DNA of 64,000 bases from Oidiodendron maius Zn (taxonomy: Eukaryota > Ascomycota > Leotiomycetes > Myxotrichaceae), in the NCBI GenBank assembly GCA_000827325.1, contig KN832872.1, positions 1,178,001-1,242,000 of the forward strand, read 5' to 3'. The notes under the pieces are model-generated. The model saw only the letters and a list, made by a program, of their open reading frames with translations. It was not told the origin of the DNA and made no database searches. The position numbers and the translations under genes are program-made. The stretch's first letter is position 1; every line of letters begins with the position of its first letter. This document shows positions 45,286 through 56,039 of this stretch, piece by piece.

Positions 45286-46067
45286 ACCGGGGCTTTATAA
45301 ATGTACAATACGGGTTGTGAAGATGGGATGGCGCATCGAGTTTCTATGTACCAGCTCACCAATGCATACTTTGCATAAATCCGAGCAATTTTTTAACCTT
45401 ATATTGACTTCCTAGGAGCTATTTATAAATCTCCTGAGTACAGATCGCCCCGGAAAACTTTGGAGAACATCTTTAGGCTCTCGGGAAAGCGTCTGGTTAT
45501 ATATATCCCTCTATATAGGGATCTTTACTATTTCTTGGGAAAGACTTGAAATCAAACGTTTCTTTCTTTTGCGATGTGAGGCAAAAGCCCTTGATTCTGT
45601 TAGTTCGTGGCCGCTTTCTACACATCTCCTTCACTGACATATTCTACGAAGAGGCACCAGAAGGATCATTTCAAAGAGCTTCTTTTCTTGCTATCTATTC
45701 CCGTCTAAACGCCAAAGGCAACGAATGATTTCTCTCTCTCGCCATGGGACCCAACCAAACGCAACTATGAAAATGCAAAACGTAAACGTACGCTTGATCA
45801 AGCCCCCGGAGCTTTATCATTTTCCGCTCTTCCCCTCAGCCCGCATGTTTCGTGATGCCTTCCCACCCCGACCCCGCCGATTATGCCTTGATCTCATTAA
45901 GCCCGCAAGATTAGAAAAAGAGGTTCATCATCAGTTCATGATGGGAGTAAGCCACACATGCTACGCCACAGCAGACATACAAAGTGCATTGCCTGAAGCA
46001 CAGAGAATGTTCTTCCATGGGATCTTCTATCTTCACTTCATTGAAGATATCAACCCCCGATAGTCCT
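45286..46067. other. convergent 3' flanks PUP1 / YDJ1
   Basis: About 0.8 kb between two 3' ends. A plus-strand open frame at 45725-46063 overlaps the YDJ1 tail flank and has no recognisable product; I do not call it. The palindromic string TATATCCCTCTATATAGGGA (45499-45518) could fold as a hairpin. Confidence 0.4.
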
Positions 46068-47626
46068 TTACTGAGATGCACACTGCACCCGCTCGCCGCC
46101 TGGGTGGCCGTCTTCATCCTCGTCCATCCCAGTCGCGCCCGTGGCCCGAGATTGCTGGCCAGGATCGACATCTTCGAGATCGGCAACTTCCGTCATCGTA
46201 TCGGTAGGGGGAGGGATAGCCGGGTTTTGGGCCGGGAGGATGGCTTTGAGGGCGTCGAAGGCAGCAGGGTCGCTTGTCCAGTTCTTCTGGGGAAAGGTAA
46301 CGTCAAACTGAACGTACATATTGCCGAAATCGTGATGGCGGAAAGAAGGCATTCCCTGACCCCGGATCATCTTGATGGAGCCTGGTGTGGATTGGTTAGT
46401 AAGCATAACACAGGAATAGACTTAAGAGATAGACCAACCTGGAGAAATGACCTCGCCAGGGAGAATCTCAACATTGAGCCACCGGTCGTCCAGATGCTCG
46501 ATGTAGATGGAGCCTCCGGCAAGAGCTGTGACAAGATCGATCTCGGTGTGGTAGAAGAGATCATCGTCCTTCCGCTGGAATCTGGGGTGGGGCTTCTGCT
46601 CAATCTCGAAGACGACGTCGCCGGGTAGGACTCCGGGTGTCTGATCTCCCTCGCCTTTGAACTCAATCTTGTGACCACTCCGGACACCTCTATCGACGTG
46701 GACGTGGAGGACCTTTCTCTCAACAATAGTCTTCTTCCCGTTGCAACCTTTGCACCTATCCTTCTCGCGGATGATCTCGCCCTCGCCATTGCAGTCAGGG
46801 CAGACGGTCTGGAAGCGCTGGATCATGGGACCCATCTGGCGCATCATGGTCTTCATACCGTGGCCATCGCATCCGGCACACTTTCTAACGGCGCCTTCCT
46901 TGCCACCACGTCCATCGCACTTCGGGCAGATCACGGACTTCTGCAAAGCGAGTTTCGAGACCTTACCTCTGTAGATATCCTCGAGGGAGACCTTGTGGGC
47001 GTGGTGGATGGTACGAGCCTTTGGTGGGCCGCGTTGTTGCATTCCTCCGCCAAACATACCTCCAAGGCCGCCACCGAAGGCGGATCCGCCTCCAAAGAAC
47101 TGCGAGAACAGGTCCTCGGCATTCATGCCACCTGCACCAGCGCCGCCCTCTAAGCCCTCTTCGCCATATTGGTCGTAGATCGAGCGTTTCTGCGGGTCAG
47201 AGAGCACTTCGTAGGCATGGGACAGATCCTTGAATTTTTCAGCCGCGTCGGGGTTGTGGGCATTCTTGTCTGTATCGCACGTTAATAAGAATCCTGCACA
47301 GGGATATAAAGAACCTTCGGCAATCGAAACAAAGTTATTCATCCTTTGAGGTCTCCGGCCGTCTCTTCGCTGAGTAAGGCTCTGAAAGCGAGGAAGGATG
47401 CACACGCCAGCAAATGGCTATCCCAAGGACGGATCACAGACCAACCGCGTGTGTGGAGGGTGCAACCTACCAGGATGATGTTTCAGAGCTCCAACTTTAT
47501 ATGCTTTCTTCAGTTCCGCCTCAGTGGCATTTGGGGACACCTAGATCGTTGTGAGCGACAGGTGTGGCACTTTCTGACACGCACACCTACCCCAAGCAGA
47601 TCATAGAACTTGGTATCTTTGGCCAT
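46068..47626 (-). CDS. YDJ1: type I DnaJ/Hsp40 co-chaperone Ydj1
   Basis: Four exons (complement of 47591-47626, 47471-47540, 46439-47269, 46068-46381) give 416 aa. Ydj1 stimulates Hsp70 ATPase, binds unfolded proteins and helps import into mitochondria and ER. Seen: the J domain ([26 protein letters not shown] with the HPD motif), a Gly/Phe region ([19 protein letters not shown]), four CxxCxGxG zinc repeats ([24 protein letters not shown], and CKGCNGKK, whose last residues depart from the rule), and the substrate-binding domains. The protein ends CASQ, a CaaX box identical to that of yeast Ydj1, so farnesylation is expected. The longest intron (201 nt) splits the HPD Asp codon. An inverted heat-shock unit lies about 560 bp upstream. 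Confidence 0.96.
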
Positions 47627-49155
47627 ACTGCCGATTTTGTCTTCAAAAGTGGGAGAGGGGACAAAGAGTAGTCAGTGTTGGCGTATCAGTGCTTGTGGAG
47701 CCTTGTTGGTTGATCGATCTGTGCGGCAGATCTTTTTCCTTGACGCAGTAGAGCACTATCTCAGAAGCGTTAGAAGCGCAATCAAAGGCGGAAGAGGATC
47801 AAGTATCACGAACCAGAGATTTCCCCGAGACACCAATATCTAAAAGAGAATCGCGGGTCCAGGCAGCGAAGTGGCAGACTCACAGGTGGCGGAAAGAGGT
47901 GAGGCTGAGGCCTTGCGAAGGCGCAGGCGGACAGGCCGGCGTTAAAAGAAGGGTAGTTTGTTTGGGCGCCGGGAGACACCAGGAGCAAGGAAGACAGAGA
48001 AATGAGAGCGATGTGGTCTATCTATGATTCTCGCGCACACGGGGTGGTGTGTTTGGGAGATTGGGGTAGCGTGGAGGGTGAGAGGGGTGTATGGGGAGTT
48101 GCGAAGTTGAAAGATTTATTATCCTCCGGCGATAAGTGAGAGGTGGTCGGGAACTCGCTTGGGAGAATGCTTTAGACGGCCATGGAACATTCGCCCACCA
48201 CCACCTCGGGTGGTCTCCGGGCGTCAAAAAGCAAACAAGAATAGCACAAAAAGAGGAAAAGGATTATACGAGGGCGACACAGCACGCCAGAGGGCATCAG
48301 AGAAGTCACACAACTCGTCACCACCAGCAATCCTTCGCCGTCCGCATCGATTCCGGCCCACGCTGCGTTCCTGAACAGGACTGCCAGGCTGATCCACCGA
48401 TCAGTAAGCCTCGGCTATAGAGTACACGCATCGATTATACAGACACGCCTGCACATATTCGCTGCGAAGGTGCCGCGTGGGGAGTTCTATGGGGATAGAA
48501 AGTATATACAAGGTAGGACCTTGGTATGGTAGATGTGAATACGTGCGTCCTTTGTCTCCCCACTGTGCCCGAAACTATCTCCTAAGAAGAGTTCTCGTCT
48601 ACCCACATAAATGAAATTGAAAATCATCTCTCACAGTCCATGCCCAGGATACTACCTCTGAATATCCTGTATTACCGACAAAGAGAGAGTATGTGGTAGC
48701 TAGCTATCATGGCCCTTCGTCTAGGAAGCAGACTGTGCCAGCAATTCCAATGCTATCGGTGTATGCCGCTTTTGGCTTCACTCGGTTACAGGACTGAACT
48801 GATTCCATCTCGAAAGCTTGCCTTTAGTATTGCAAATAGCCACGAGGCGAACAGTGGTCAATGGCTCGGAGTTGTTCATTTGAGATGATAGGCTGGTGGA
48901 GGGCGCGCCCACCAGCCAGAAGAATCTCCTTACTAATCACCTCCTGATTTGTGGCAGAGAAGAGAGATGTGGGGGCTGTTGAGGGTTATGACTCTCCAAG
49001 GGATTTCGGACTCTTTGTAATGTCCATTGAATAAACAAGGCCTATCTGTTATCTATCAACCTTAGATAAGAGACGGCCCATATATATATACGAAAGAACA
49101 CCCATTTAAACCATCACATTCTCGGGTTCACACCCAAGCGCAGACACACGCCACT
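47627..49155. promoter_or_regulatory. divergent region YDJ1 / FCY1
   Basis: About 1.5 kb between divergent starts. The YDJ1-proximal part is the promoter and leader, with a heat-shock-type inverted pair at 48184-48193. The FCY1-proximal part contains TATATATATA at 49080-49090 about 70 bp before the ATG. The plus-strand open frames at 48136-48420 look random. Confidence 0.45.
48184..48193. promoter_or_regulatory. heat-shock element-like inverted pair
   Basis: GGAACATTCG contains the two inverted pentamers nGAAn/nTTCn. A full element has at least three units and the flanks here do not supply a third. Position upstream of a DnaJ gene makes control by Hsf1 plausible. Confidence 0.35.
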
Positions 49156-49889
49156 ATGAACGATCAAGAAGGCCTCGCAATTGCCATTGATGAGGCAAAA
49201 ATAAGTTATGGAGAGGGTGGAATTCCTGTGAGCAATACACGTTGCGTTATACCATTAATATTCTAAGATGGGGAATAGGTAGGAGCTGCCTTGGTGTCAA
49301 AAAATGGAGAGCTGTTAGGTCGGGGCCACAACATGAGAGTTCAACTAGGCTCTCCTATTCACCATGTATGTGAATCTTACCAGTTTTAGCAAACGACAAT
49401 CAGTTCTGACATTGTCCGAGGGCGAGACTGCCGCTTTGGAGAATTCAGGCCGACTCCATGCATCGGCGTATCGTGGGGCTACAATGTATACAACGTAAGA
49501 AAACTACCAGGCAAAATAACTCTATTACTATTTACTAAATAATCTAGGCTTTCTCCTTGTGATATGTGGTAGCTATATAATTTGCTGTCCATTTATATTG
49601 ATCTATACTTACGACACTTAGCACCGGCGCTTGCATTCTCTATGGCATTGCTCGAGTAGTAATCGGCGAGAATAAAAATTTTCTAGGTGGAGAAGCCTAC
49701 TTAAAGCAGAGAGGTATTGAAGTTATCAATTTGGAAAGTAAGGAATGCCAGGATTTGATGGAGCGATTCATTAGCGAGAAACCGGAAGTTTGGTTTGTTG
49801 GCCCTCTCACCTCACAGCAGGCTTTAACGCTTACTTAGTCAAGGTATGAGGATATAGGTGAAATAGAGAGGAGGCATGCAAAGGATTAG
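49156..49889 (+). CDS. FCY1: cytosine deaminase
   Basis: Six exons (49156-49227, 49279-49365, 49421-49494, 49548-49568, 49622-49792, 49844-49889) give 156 aa, against 158 in yeast Fcy1. The enzyme deaminates cytosine to uracil in pyrimidine salvage (and converts 5-fluorocytosine to 5-fluorouracil). Seen: IAIDEAKISYGEGGIPVGAA, the zinc site HHGETAALEN (His ligand and catalytic Glu), MYTTLSPCDMCTGACILYGI (both Cys ligands), and the C-terminal VWYEDIGEIE that closes over the active site. The gene is very fragmented: exon 4 is only 21 nt and codes for the SPCDMC loop, with its last Cys codon split by an intron. Donors, acceptors and phases all close. It is tail-to-tail with HEM12, 66 bp apart. 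Confidence 0.93.
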
Positions 49890-49955
49890 ATGACACAGCA
49901 TTATGCATAGAGAATTGGCCTGCCCATGGAAACCTTATGTCTGATATTGATAATA

Positions 49956-51263
49956 TCAGCTACACGTTATTCTCTGGATTTCTTCGAAATAGAATTTCAG
50001 GTCATCGGGGTTAACGAAAGGTGTTATTCCTAGATTTGTTAATGAACACGGGTCGCTGAGGGGGAAAGCGGCTTACCATGACCAAGATTGGCAATCCATC
50101 CTTGCTTTCCACCCCCAAAGCCCTTCACCATATCTTCCACGGCTGTTGTTATTGCTTTTTTTGATCCATATAAAATTCCTGGGTCTGCATTTCCTTGAAA
50201 AACAACAGGCCTATCGCCCCTTATTCTGACAGCTTCTGCTGGATCTTGAAGCCAATCTAATCCTATCACTTGATAGCCCAGATCGCAGAGTGAATCCAGT
50301 GCATACCACGCCCCTTTGGCGAAAACGATCATCGGCACAGGGTCGAGATTTAGTTCCTTTAATCGCTGCGGCAGGTTTTCCGAAATATATGCCAGGTATG
50401 GCTGCGAAAATTCTTTGAAGGATGCCGGAGATAGCTCCGAGGCCCACGAATCGAATACCTGCACAAGCTGTACAACTTTAGATAAAACACTTCTGAAATA
50501 ATCTTGCCAAGACTTACCTGTGCTCCCGCTTGAACTTGTAATGCCAAATATTCCACACATATCTCGGCAATCTTTTGCAGGAGATCTTTGCTGGCTTGGG
50601 GATATTTGTAGATCCAGGTCTTCGTTTGAACAAAGAGCTTGCTCCCGCCACCTTCCACCATGTAACACAGGAGGGTCCATGGAGCCCCGCAGAAGCCAAA
50701 TAATGGAACTCTCCCTTTTAACTTGTGTCTCGTCATGGTGATGGCCTTGTACACATAGTCCAACTCACCGGCCACATCGACTCTCTTCCTGAGAACTTCA
50801 GCATACTGCCCGTCGTCTGGGGATTTGAGAGGATTGGGAAAATGAGGGCCTTTCTTGTCCATCATCTCAACCGTCATTCCAAGCGCCTGCGGGATTACCA
50901 GAATATCAGAAAAGATAATTGCCGCATCGACTAAGCCGGCATATCGCTCGATGGGCTGGAGGGTCAAGGTTGAGGCTATTTCAGGCGAGCGGCAACACTC
51001 GAAGAAATCGTGGTCTCCTTTGGCAACGTGGTACTCGGGAAGATATCTTCCAGCTATAAGCAACTGTCAGCGAGATATTGCATCTAGCACAATGCAAAAC
51101 GTATACCTTGGCGCATCACCCACATTGGAGGCCTCTCGACCTTTTGGCCTGAATGATTCAGCAATTCACCCTGTCATATCTCCTTTGTCACAGAATAAGA
51201 CAACATACCCCATGCTGTTCTGATAATCAGATCATTCTGCAGAGGCTCAAAATTATGTTGCAT
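49956..51263 (-). CDS. HEM12: uroporphyrinogen decarboxylase
   Basis: Five exons (complement of 51209-51263, 51107-51148, 50518-51053, 50077-50458, 49956-50029) give 362 aa, the same size as yeast Hem12. The enzyme removes four carboxyl groups from uroporphyrinogen III to give coproporphyrinogen III in cytosolic haem synthesis. Both family signatures are seen: [16 protein letters not shown] near residue 28 and [20 protein letters not shown] near 160. Also present are [17 protein letters not shown] with the active-site Asp, and [12 protein letters not shown]. Introns are 46-60 nt; one splits the codon just before the A of MRQAGRY. The start is the first Met, giving [19 protein letters not shown]. 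The 3' end faces FCY1. Confidence 0.96.
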
Positions 51264-51669
51264 CTTGAATTGGCGATAAATATTCGCGATGACCACGAAA
51301 ATGTACTTTTCCAACGATTAAAGTAAGGTCTGGTTTCCATCTAGGAAACAAAAAACTTAAACAGACCCCGCCGACATTGCGCAGTTGCCCCGCCGGTGCG
51401 AGTATCACATCCGATAATCGAACTCCCTAAGTGTGAGCCTCACTTACGGGGCAGCAATAGCCATCTCAATTTGCGAACCGAGCTTCAAGCTTCTTCCTGC
51501 TCGTTTAACAGGTGGTACTTCTGCATTCAACTACGATTAGCAATTCCCGACTTTCTTTCGTTGCTTGTTAAGAAAAGTCAAAGATTTCCCTTTTTTGTAT
51601 ATATGCGCTCCAAGCCGAGAAAGAGAGCGATTTCGCGCCCCTGAATGCACCCATCGACAATCAGTCTTC
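51264..51669. promoter_or_regulatory. divergent promoter HEM12 / orphan gene
   Basis: About 0.4 kb between divergent starts. The right edge is uncertain because the start of the 742-aa gene is not fixed. No defined element seen. Confidence 0.35.
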
Positions 51670-53898
51670 ATGTGCCCCCGTCCCCCCTCGGGCTGTCGAC
51701 TAGTACGACGTCCGTTAGGCACAGCTCCAGAGTCGATATGGATTTGTGATGAAATCTTGCATGCCGCATTTAACCAATTCTGTGCTCCAACTAAGACGAC
51801 ACGGCGCCATGGAAGTTCGGTTCCTGGTCCGATGGAGAGCAGGAGGAGGTTGGGAAGGAGGCGCATGACACACCTTTCTGAGGCTATTCCGACGCCAATT
51901 TTAAACCAAGGGCATATATGGCACTTTTTTGGAGCTGTCGATAGACCTCAATGGCGATGGGAGGCGCCCACTCCTCGGTCTACGAAGGAAGAAGGTCGAG
52001 CAGCCTCGTTGCCTAGTTGGCTATCAGATTGGGATACGGCATCTCAGGAAGTGGCTGGAGAAGCCTCACTAACTGGGTTAAAGGAAGAGAAACTCCTAGT
52101 TGGCGATGCGCCCACTATCAAGGACGATATTCGCCATTTTCGAGAAATATTTTTAGGCGAAGCGGATCCAAGTACTCAAATTGCGGAGTTTAATCGAAGA
52201 CTCGAACAAAATCTTGCGCTTGGCTTGGTTTCTGGCGATATGCTCACCTTTACTCTGCGTCGAATTACAGATAATATACGGGAAGGATCGAAACCTGCGG
52301 AGATTGGCCCGCGATGCCTTGCGTTCTACCGTAGCGTCTGGCGGGGAATATCTACTTCTAAGGTTTTAGGACCTGCTGATTTCGAAGGCAAAATAATGAA
52401 CGAATTTATATCCCTCATCTTACACCTTCCCCCCGCGCGGGAGGTCCTAGTATTGGCCCGCCATATTCTCTCGTCGGTTTCACGTTCCCAGCTTGAATCT
52501 ATGGAGCTAGGCATAATCTCAGTTTTGAAAGCTTGGTCCGAAAGCTGGTTTCAAACACCAGCCATTTGTGATAGCCAGGTTTCTATGCAGAGGGCAGAAG
52601 ATTCGGTACTAAATGCAGAGACGAAGTATTCGGATGCACATCACCTGTCAATGATATTGGGTGGCAAATTGCAGGGTGAGAACAAGCTCATTAAGGCTCA
52701 AGAAGGAATTTCTGCTGTTCATGTTGCTATACGTCAAGCTCTAGAGTGTATCGCAGATGCGGAACTGGCCATCTCGCCGTTGAAAGAGTCAACTAAGTTG
52801 CTTGCTGACACACTATGTGGCGTACCACACGATATACTTCTGCGTGTTTCATCTTCTTTCTTAGAAGATGTTATAATGACGAGCAGCCGACAGAGATGGG
52901 AACGCCGGGTAATGCGACATTGCTGGCTCTCAACTTTAGCCCAGATACCCAGCGTCGATACAAAATACTTCATTCAAACGTGGAAGAATCTAGAGACCGC
53001 GGATAAAATTCTCGACAGTGAAGCAAGCGAATTGATTCTTAGCCATTGGATCAGTCAAGGCTATATTAAGAACGCAGCTATTGTTAGAATTAGTTATGAA
53101 ACGATTGCTCAGCGAGCAGGGAAGGAAGATTTTGCATCGCTACTCTTCGCTCTTGACAAACACAGAGAGAATGCGTTAATACGGACTCGAGAGCTTTTTC
53201 TACTATTGGACAGTCTTGGAAAGTATAAGAGAGTCTATACGACCTTGTCTCGTATGAAAGACTTTGGACTAAAGGTCCCAGTGAGCTTCCTAAGTCGGGC
53301 TATTGACATGATGAGCAATTATGACGCCCGACTTGCGCTTAAAACCTTCCACCTTCACAAAGTAATCCTCCTTGACGAAAAGCAGATGAGATTGGATTGG
53401 ATTCCGAACTTCATCATTGCTCTCATCAACCACAAAGGCATTACACCGAATCATATCTGGGAAATCTTGGAGATACCTGTGTATGAAGCTCTTCCCCGAT
53501 CTCAGCGGCATTTCAAACCTTCCGCTATGTCTCAGACGATGAGAGATCTTCTGCATAAAATGGCCCTAGCTTTTGCATCCTCAAACGCACGACCACCTAG
53601 GGTCGCGCTTCGGAATGTTCTTCAATGTTTGTACCACCTTCGAGTTCACCGAGCGCCGATAGGCCCAGAATTGTCCAGAGCTGTGACTCGACTTGGCATC
53701 ACTAATGAAATTGGTAACGGGAAGTGGATCCGCCAGGAACGATTACGCTACGCTCTTCATCTGATTAGCGAGGTGGAAGGGAAAGACGTAGCAAAGGAAG
53801 CAGATGCTACTGTCCTCAACTGGAGAATCTACCTCTCCGAGAAACAAGCTCGAGAGAATCGGGAGGGCAATGTATTGCGTGTAGGTGTAATAAGCTAA
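51670..53898 (+). CDS. hypothetical protein, probably mitochondrial, helical repeats
   Basis: One long exon, 742 aa from the first in-frame ATG at 51670. I do not recognise a named family. The N-terminus is Arg-rich with few acidic residues (RPPSGCRLVRRPLG, then RRRLGRRRM), as in a mitochondrial presequence. The rest is almost all alpha-helical with repeated hydrophobic-pair spacing ([59 protein letters not shown]). The last of these resembles pentatricopeptide-type repeats of fungal mitochondrial RNA or translation factors. That reading is inference. The frame is open upstream to 51565 without an ATG, so the start may lie in an unseen 5' exon or at the later ATG at 51832. The gene is convergent with TRM82, with only 85 bp between stops. 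Confidence 0.7.
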   Translation: MCPRPPSGCRLVRRPLGTAPESIWICDEILHAAFNQFCAPTKTTRRHGSSVPGPMESRRRLGRRRMTHLSEAIPTPILNQGHIWHFFGAVDRPQWRWEAPTPRSTKEEGRAASLPSWLSDWDTASQEVAGEASLTGLKEEKLLVGDAPTIKDDIRHFREIFLGEADPSTQIAEFNRRLEQNLALGLVSGDMLTFTLRRITDNIREGSKPAEIGPRCLAFYRSVWRGISTSKVLGPADFEGKIMNEFISLILHLPPAREVLVLARHILSSVSRSQLESMELGIISVLKAWSESWFQTPAICDSQVSMQRAEDSVLNAETKYSDAHHLSMILGGKLQGENKLIKAQEGISAVHVAIRQALECIADAELAISPLKESTKLLADTLCGVPHDILLRVSSSFLEDVIMTSSRQRWERRVMRHCWLSTLAQIPSVDTKYFIQTWKNLETADKILDSEASELILSHWISQGYIKNAAIVRISYETIAQRAGKEDFASLLFALDKHRENALIRTRELFLLLDSLGKYKRVYTTLSRMKDFGLKVPVSFLSRAIDMMSNYDARLALKTFHLHKVILLDEKQMRLDWIPNFIIALINHKGITPNHIWEILEIPVYEALPRSQRHFKPSAMSQTMRDLLHKMALAFASSNARPPRVALRNVLQCLYHLRVHRAPIGPELSRAVTRLGITNEIGNGKWIRQERLRYALHLISEVEGKDVAKEADATVLNWRIYLSEKQARENREGNVLRVGVIS

Positions 53899-53983
53899 TA
53901 GAACCCGACAATACAAGAAACATCATGTTACTACTTTTGGTAACAACAATACTGTGAAGTTGAATCAATAACATTTTATTTAT

Positions 53984-55712
53984 CTATTCAAACTCCTTCG
54001 CCTCTCCATCCCTCTTCCTCAAATTCTCCAGATTATATAACAGGTTTGTCAACTTCACTGACTGCTTTTCGTCATACGCATTTGTCGGCTTGAAAATCGA
54101 CTTGTTGTTTAATTCGTTGCCACGAAACATATATAAGCGCAACGGCTCAGTGGCTTCTGCTTCGGACCTACAGTCCGTGATAGAACCGGGCTTGTGAATA
54201 CTATCCACGGACACTATAATGCTGCCTTCAGGAGTTAAAGCATACGTCGTCAGAGCGAGAGCATTTCCAGGCAATTTAACGGTTTGGATATGTTTAAGTA
54301 TATTGTCGGGCGTGAGTAAGAACGTAAATAGAGCTGGTACACTGCACGAAGTTAAGTCGATTAAGGTACAAGCAAGGGTAGAATGTAGAGAACTTACCCT
54401 TCAGATGTAACTAAGAGCATATCCGCTCCATCATTCCAGTCTGCATGCTTCGCGTGTACAATATTGGATACGGTAACTTTGATCTCATCTTTCGGATAGC
54501 TGCCATCATTTTTTGCTTTGTATTCGAGAAGTACATCCGCAATTAAACTCTGCAGATCTGTTTTCGACAACAGGCGGCATGTTAACCAGTCCCAGACGAA
54601 CAGTTCATTATCTCCTCCACCAGAGATCAGCAAGTTCGGTTTCCCTTGAGGAATGCATAATCGGCTAATAAACTCAGTGTGGCCTAGACAGAACCCTTCA
54701 ATGATATGACTCTGAGGGATACCTCGTGAGACACGGATATGCTCATCTCTATCCGCAGAGATAATATAGCCACGTCCCTGGATATCAACGGCTGCAACAT
54801 CTGTGAGCATCGACACATGGCCAAGTAGAAGCCTATGCTCGAACGTAAGTTCCGGCTTCTCGGAGGCTTTGTTGCTTTGTGCCTTTTGATTCTCAAGGGC
54901 CCTGCGGTTACGTTGCGAATGTACAGTTAGCTCGTTGGCAGCAGGTGTGAATGGCTTGGACGACGATTCGGTACGTGGAGTCGCAATGCTACCGGGCGTT
55001 TGATCGACTTCCAGCTCTGAGAACAATAATGGAAGAGAATAGACGTCTCCAAATTTGTCTGCTGCAATTATGGTTGAATTGTCCTGTGTAATAGTTATAG
55101 CACATGGACGCTTTGGCATAGGTCTGCTTCAGAATTAGCTGCCAGCTCCACGTGTCCGCTCTAAGATTGTCCTCTTCTAGCTAACCTTTGGCTCAAGCTC
55201 TTTAAATAAGTCTTCCCATTTTCTTCGACGGCAATTTCGAACACTCTGATGGTCTTATCCTCCCCAGTGACAGCAATCACGTGCTGCCCTCCTCGTGTGG
55301 AAGCCAAAGTAATGAAGGCAGGGTCTTCGAGGCCAGAGGCTACAGAGTCAGATCGGCTATTTGGTTTTGTCATTGATTTCCTCTCTCCAGCCTCAACTGC
55401 CTGAGTACTGCTTTCATCAGATAATTTTCTCCTCTTTGCTGCAGGAGATGTGTGTGGCGGCTCAGTATCGAGAGCTGGAGTCTCTAACATGTTTATTGAA
55501 TGATTCTTCGTTGTCGACTGAGTTCCACCTTTGGTGCTAAGGCCTTGTGCATGTGGAAATTTCCATGTGGATAAGAGGGAAAGATCGTCGAGACTGAAGA
55601 GGTCGATGCTTGAACCTCGCGCAGCAACGAGAAACTTTCCTGCTTTCTCAATGCATTGGTATGGCATCCGTAGCTTCGACATCGTTCTTCCTTCTGAGGA
55701 CTCGCCCGTCAT
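53984..55712 (-). CDS. TRM82: tRNA m7G46 methyltransferase subunit Trm82
   Basis: Three exons (complement of 55186-55712, 54398-55123, 53984-54341; introns 62 and 56 nt) give 536 aa. Trm82 (WDR4) is the WD40 partner that stabilises the catalytic Trm8 for N7-methylation of G46 in tRNA, in the nucleus. WD-type blades are seen: FLVAARGSSIDLFSLDDLSL, HVIAVTGEDKTIRVFEIAVE, TIIAADKFGDVYSLPLL, MLTDVAAVDIQGRGYIISAD with RDEHIRVSRG, then LGHTEFISRLCIPQGKPNLL and SGGGDNELFVWDW. The motif YIISADRDEHIRVS is highly typical. A Ser/Pro-rich insert with PAAKRRKLSDES (about 80-130) is usual in filamentous fungi. A start at the in-frame Met 10 codons later (MSKLRMPYQ) is as likely. It is divergent from RPP0. 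Confidence 0.93.
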
Positions 55713-56039
55713 CCCTTCAACTTCACGAAGCTCTTACGAAAAGGGAGAAGATTGTGGTGATATGCGTAGCCTCTACTTCCACGGATGAGATAGGGATTTC
55801 AATGGGAAATATAGAACCGATTGATAAGATTAGATCTACACATCGCCAGGCTAACCAATTAGATTGCGACTTCAGTAGCGCTAGCCTCTCCCGGCGCCCA
55901 CAAACGAGAAATTATTGAAATCGCACCTCCTGGATTTACTTCCGCGACGCGACATCTTCACTTCTCAACCATCGAGAACATTTCCATTCAATCCCACAAA
56001 ATCTGACCCTTAAACATCCTACCTTCATTATAAGAAGAT
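55713..56039. promoter_or_regulatory. divergent promoter TRM82 / RPP0
   Basis: These 327 bp serve a tRNA-modification gene and a ribosomal protein gene. A pyrimidine-rich leader (about 55960-56030) precedes RPP0. No defined element assigned. Confidence 0.4.

Noticed and set aside
45499-45518. Palindromic TATATCCCTCTATATAGGGA string
   Set aside because: Could form a hairpin but has no context such as a terminator or RNA gene; likely AT-rich 3' flank.
45725-46063. 112-codon plus-strand frame between PUP1 and YDJ1
   Set aside because: Lies in two convergent 3' flanks and has no family features.
45984-46628. 214-codon plus-strand frame overlapping the YDJ1 3' part
   Set aside because: Antisense to the conserved C-terminal domain of YDJ1; not a family I recognise.
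46671-47153. 160-codon plus-strand frame inside YDJ1
   Set aside because: Antisense to the zinc-finger and Gly-rich part of YDJ1; no independent evidence.
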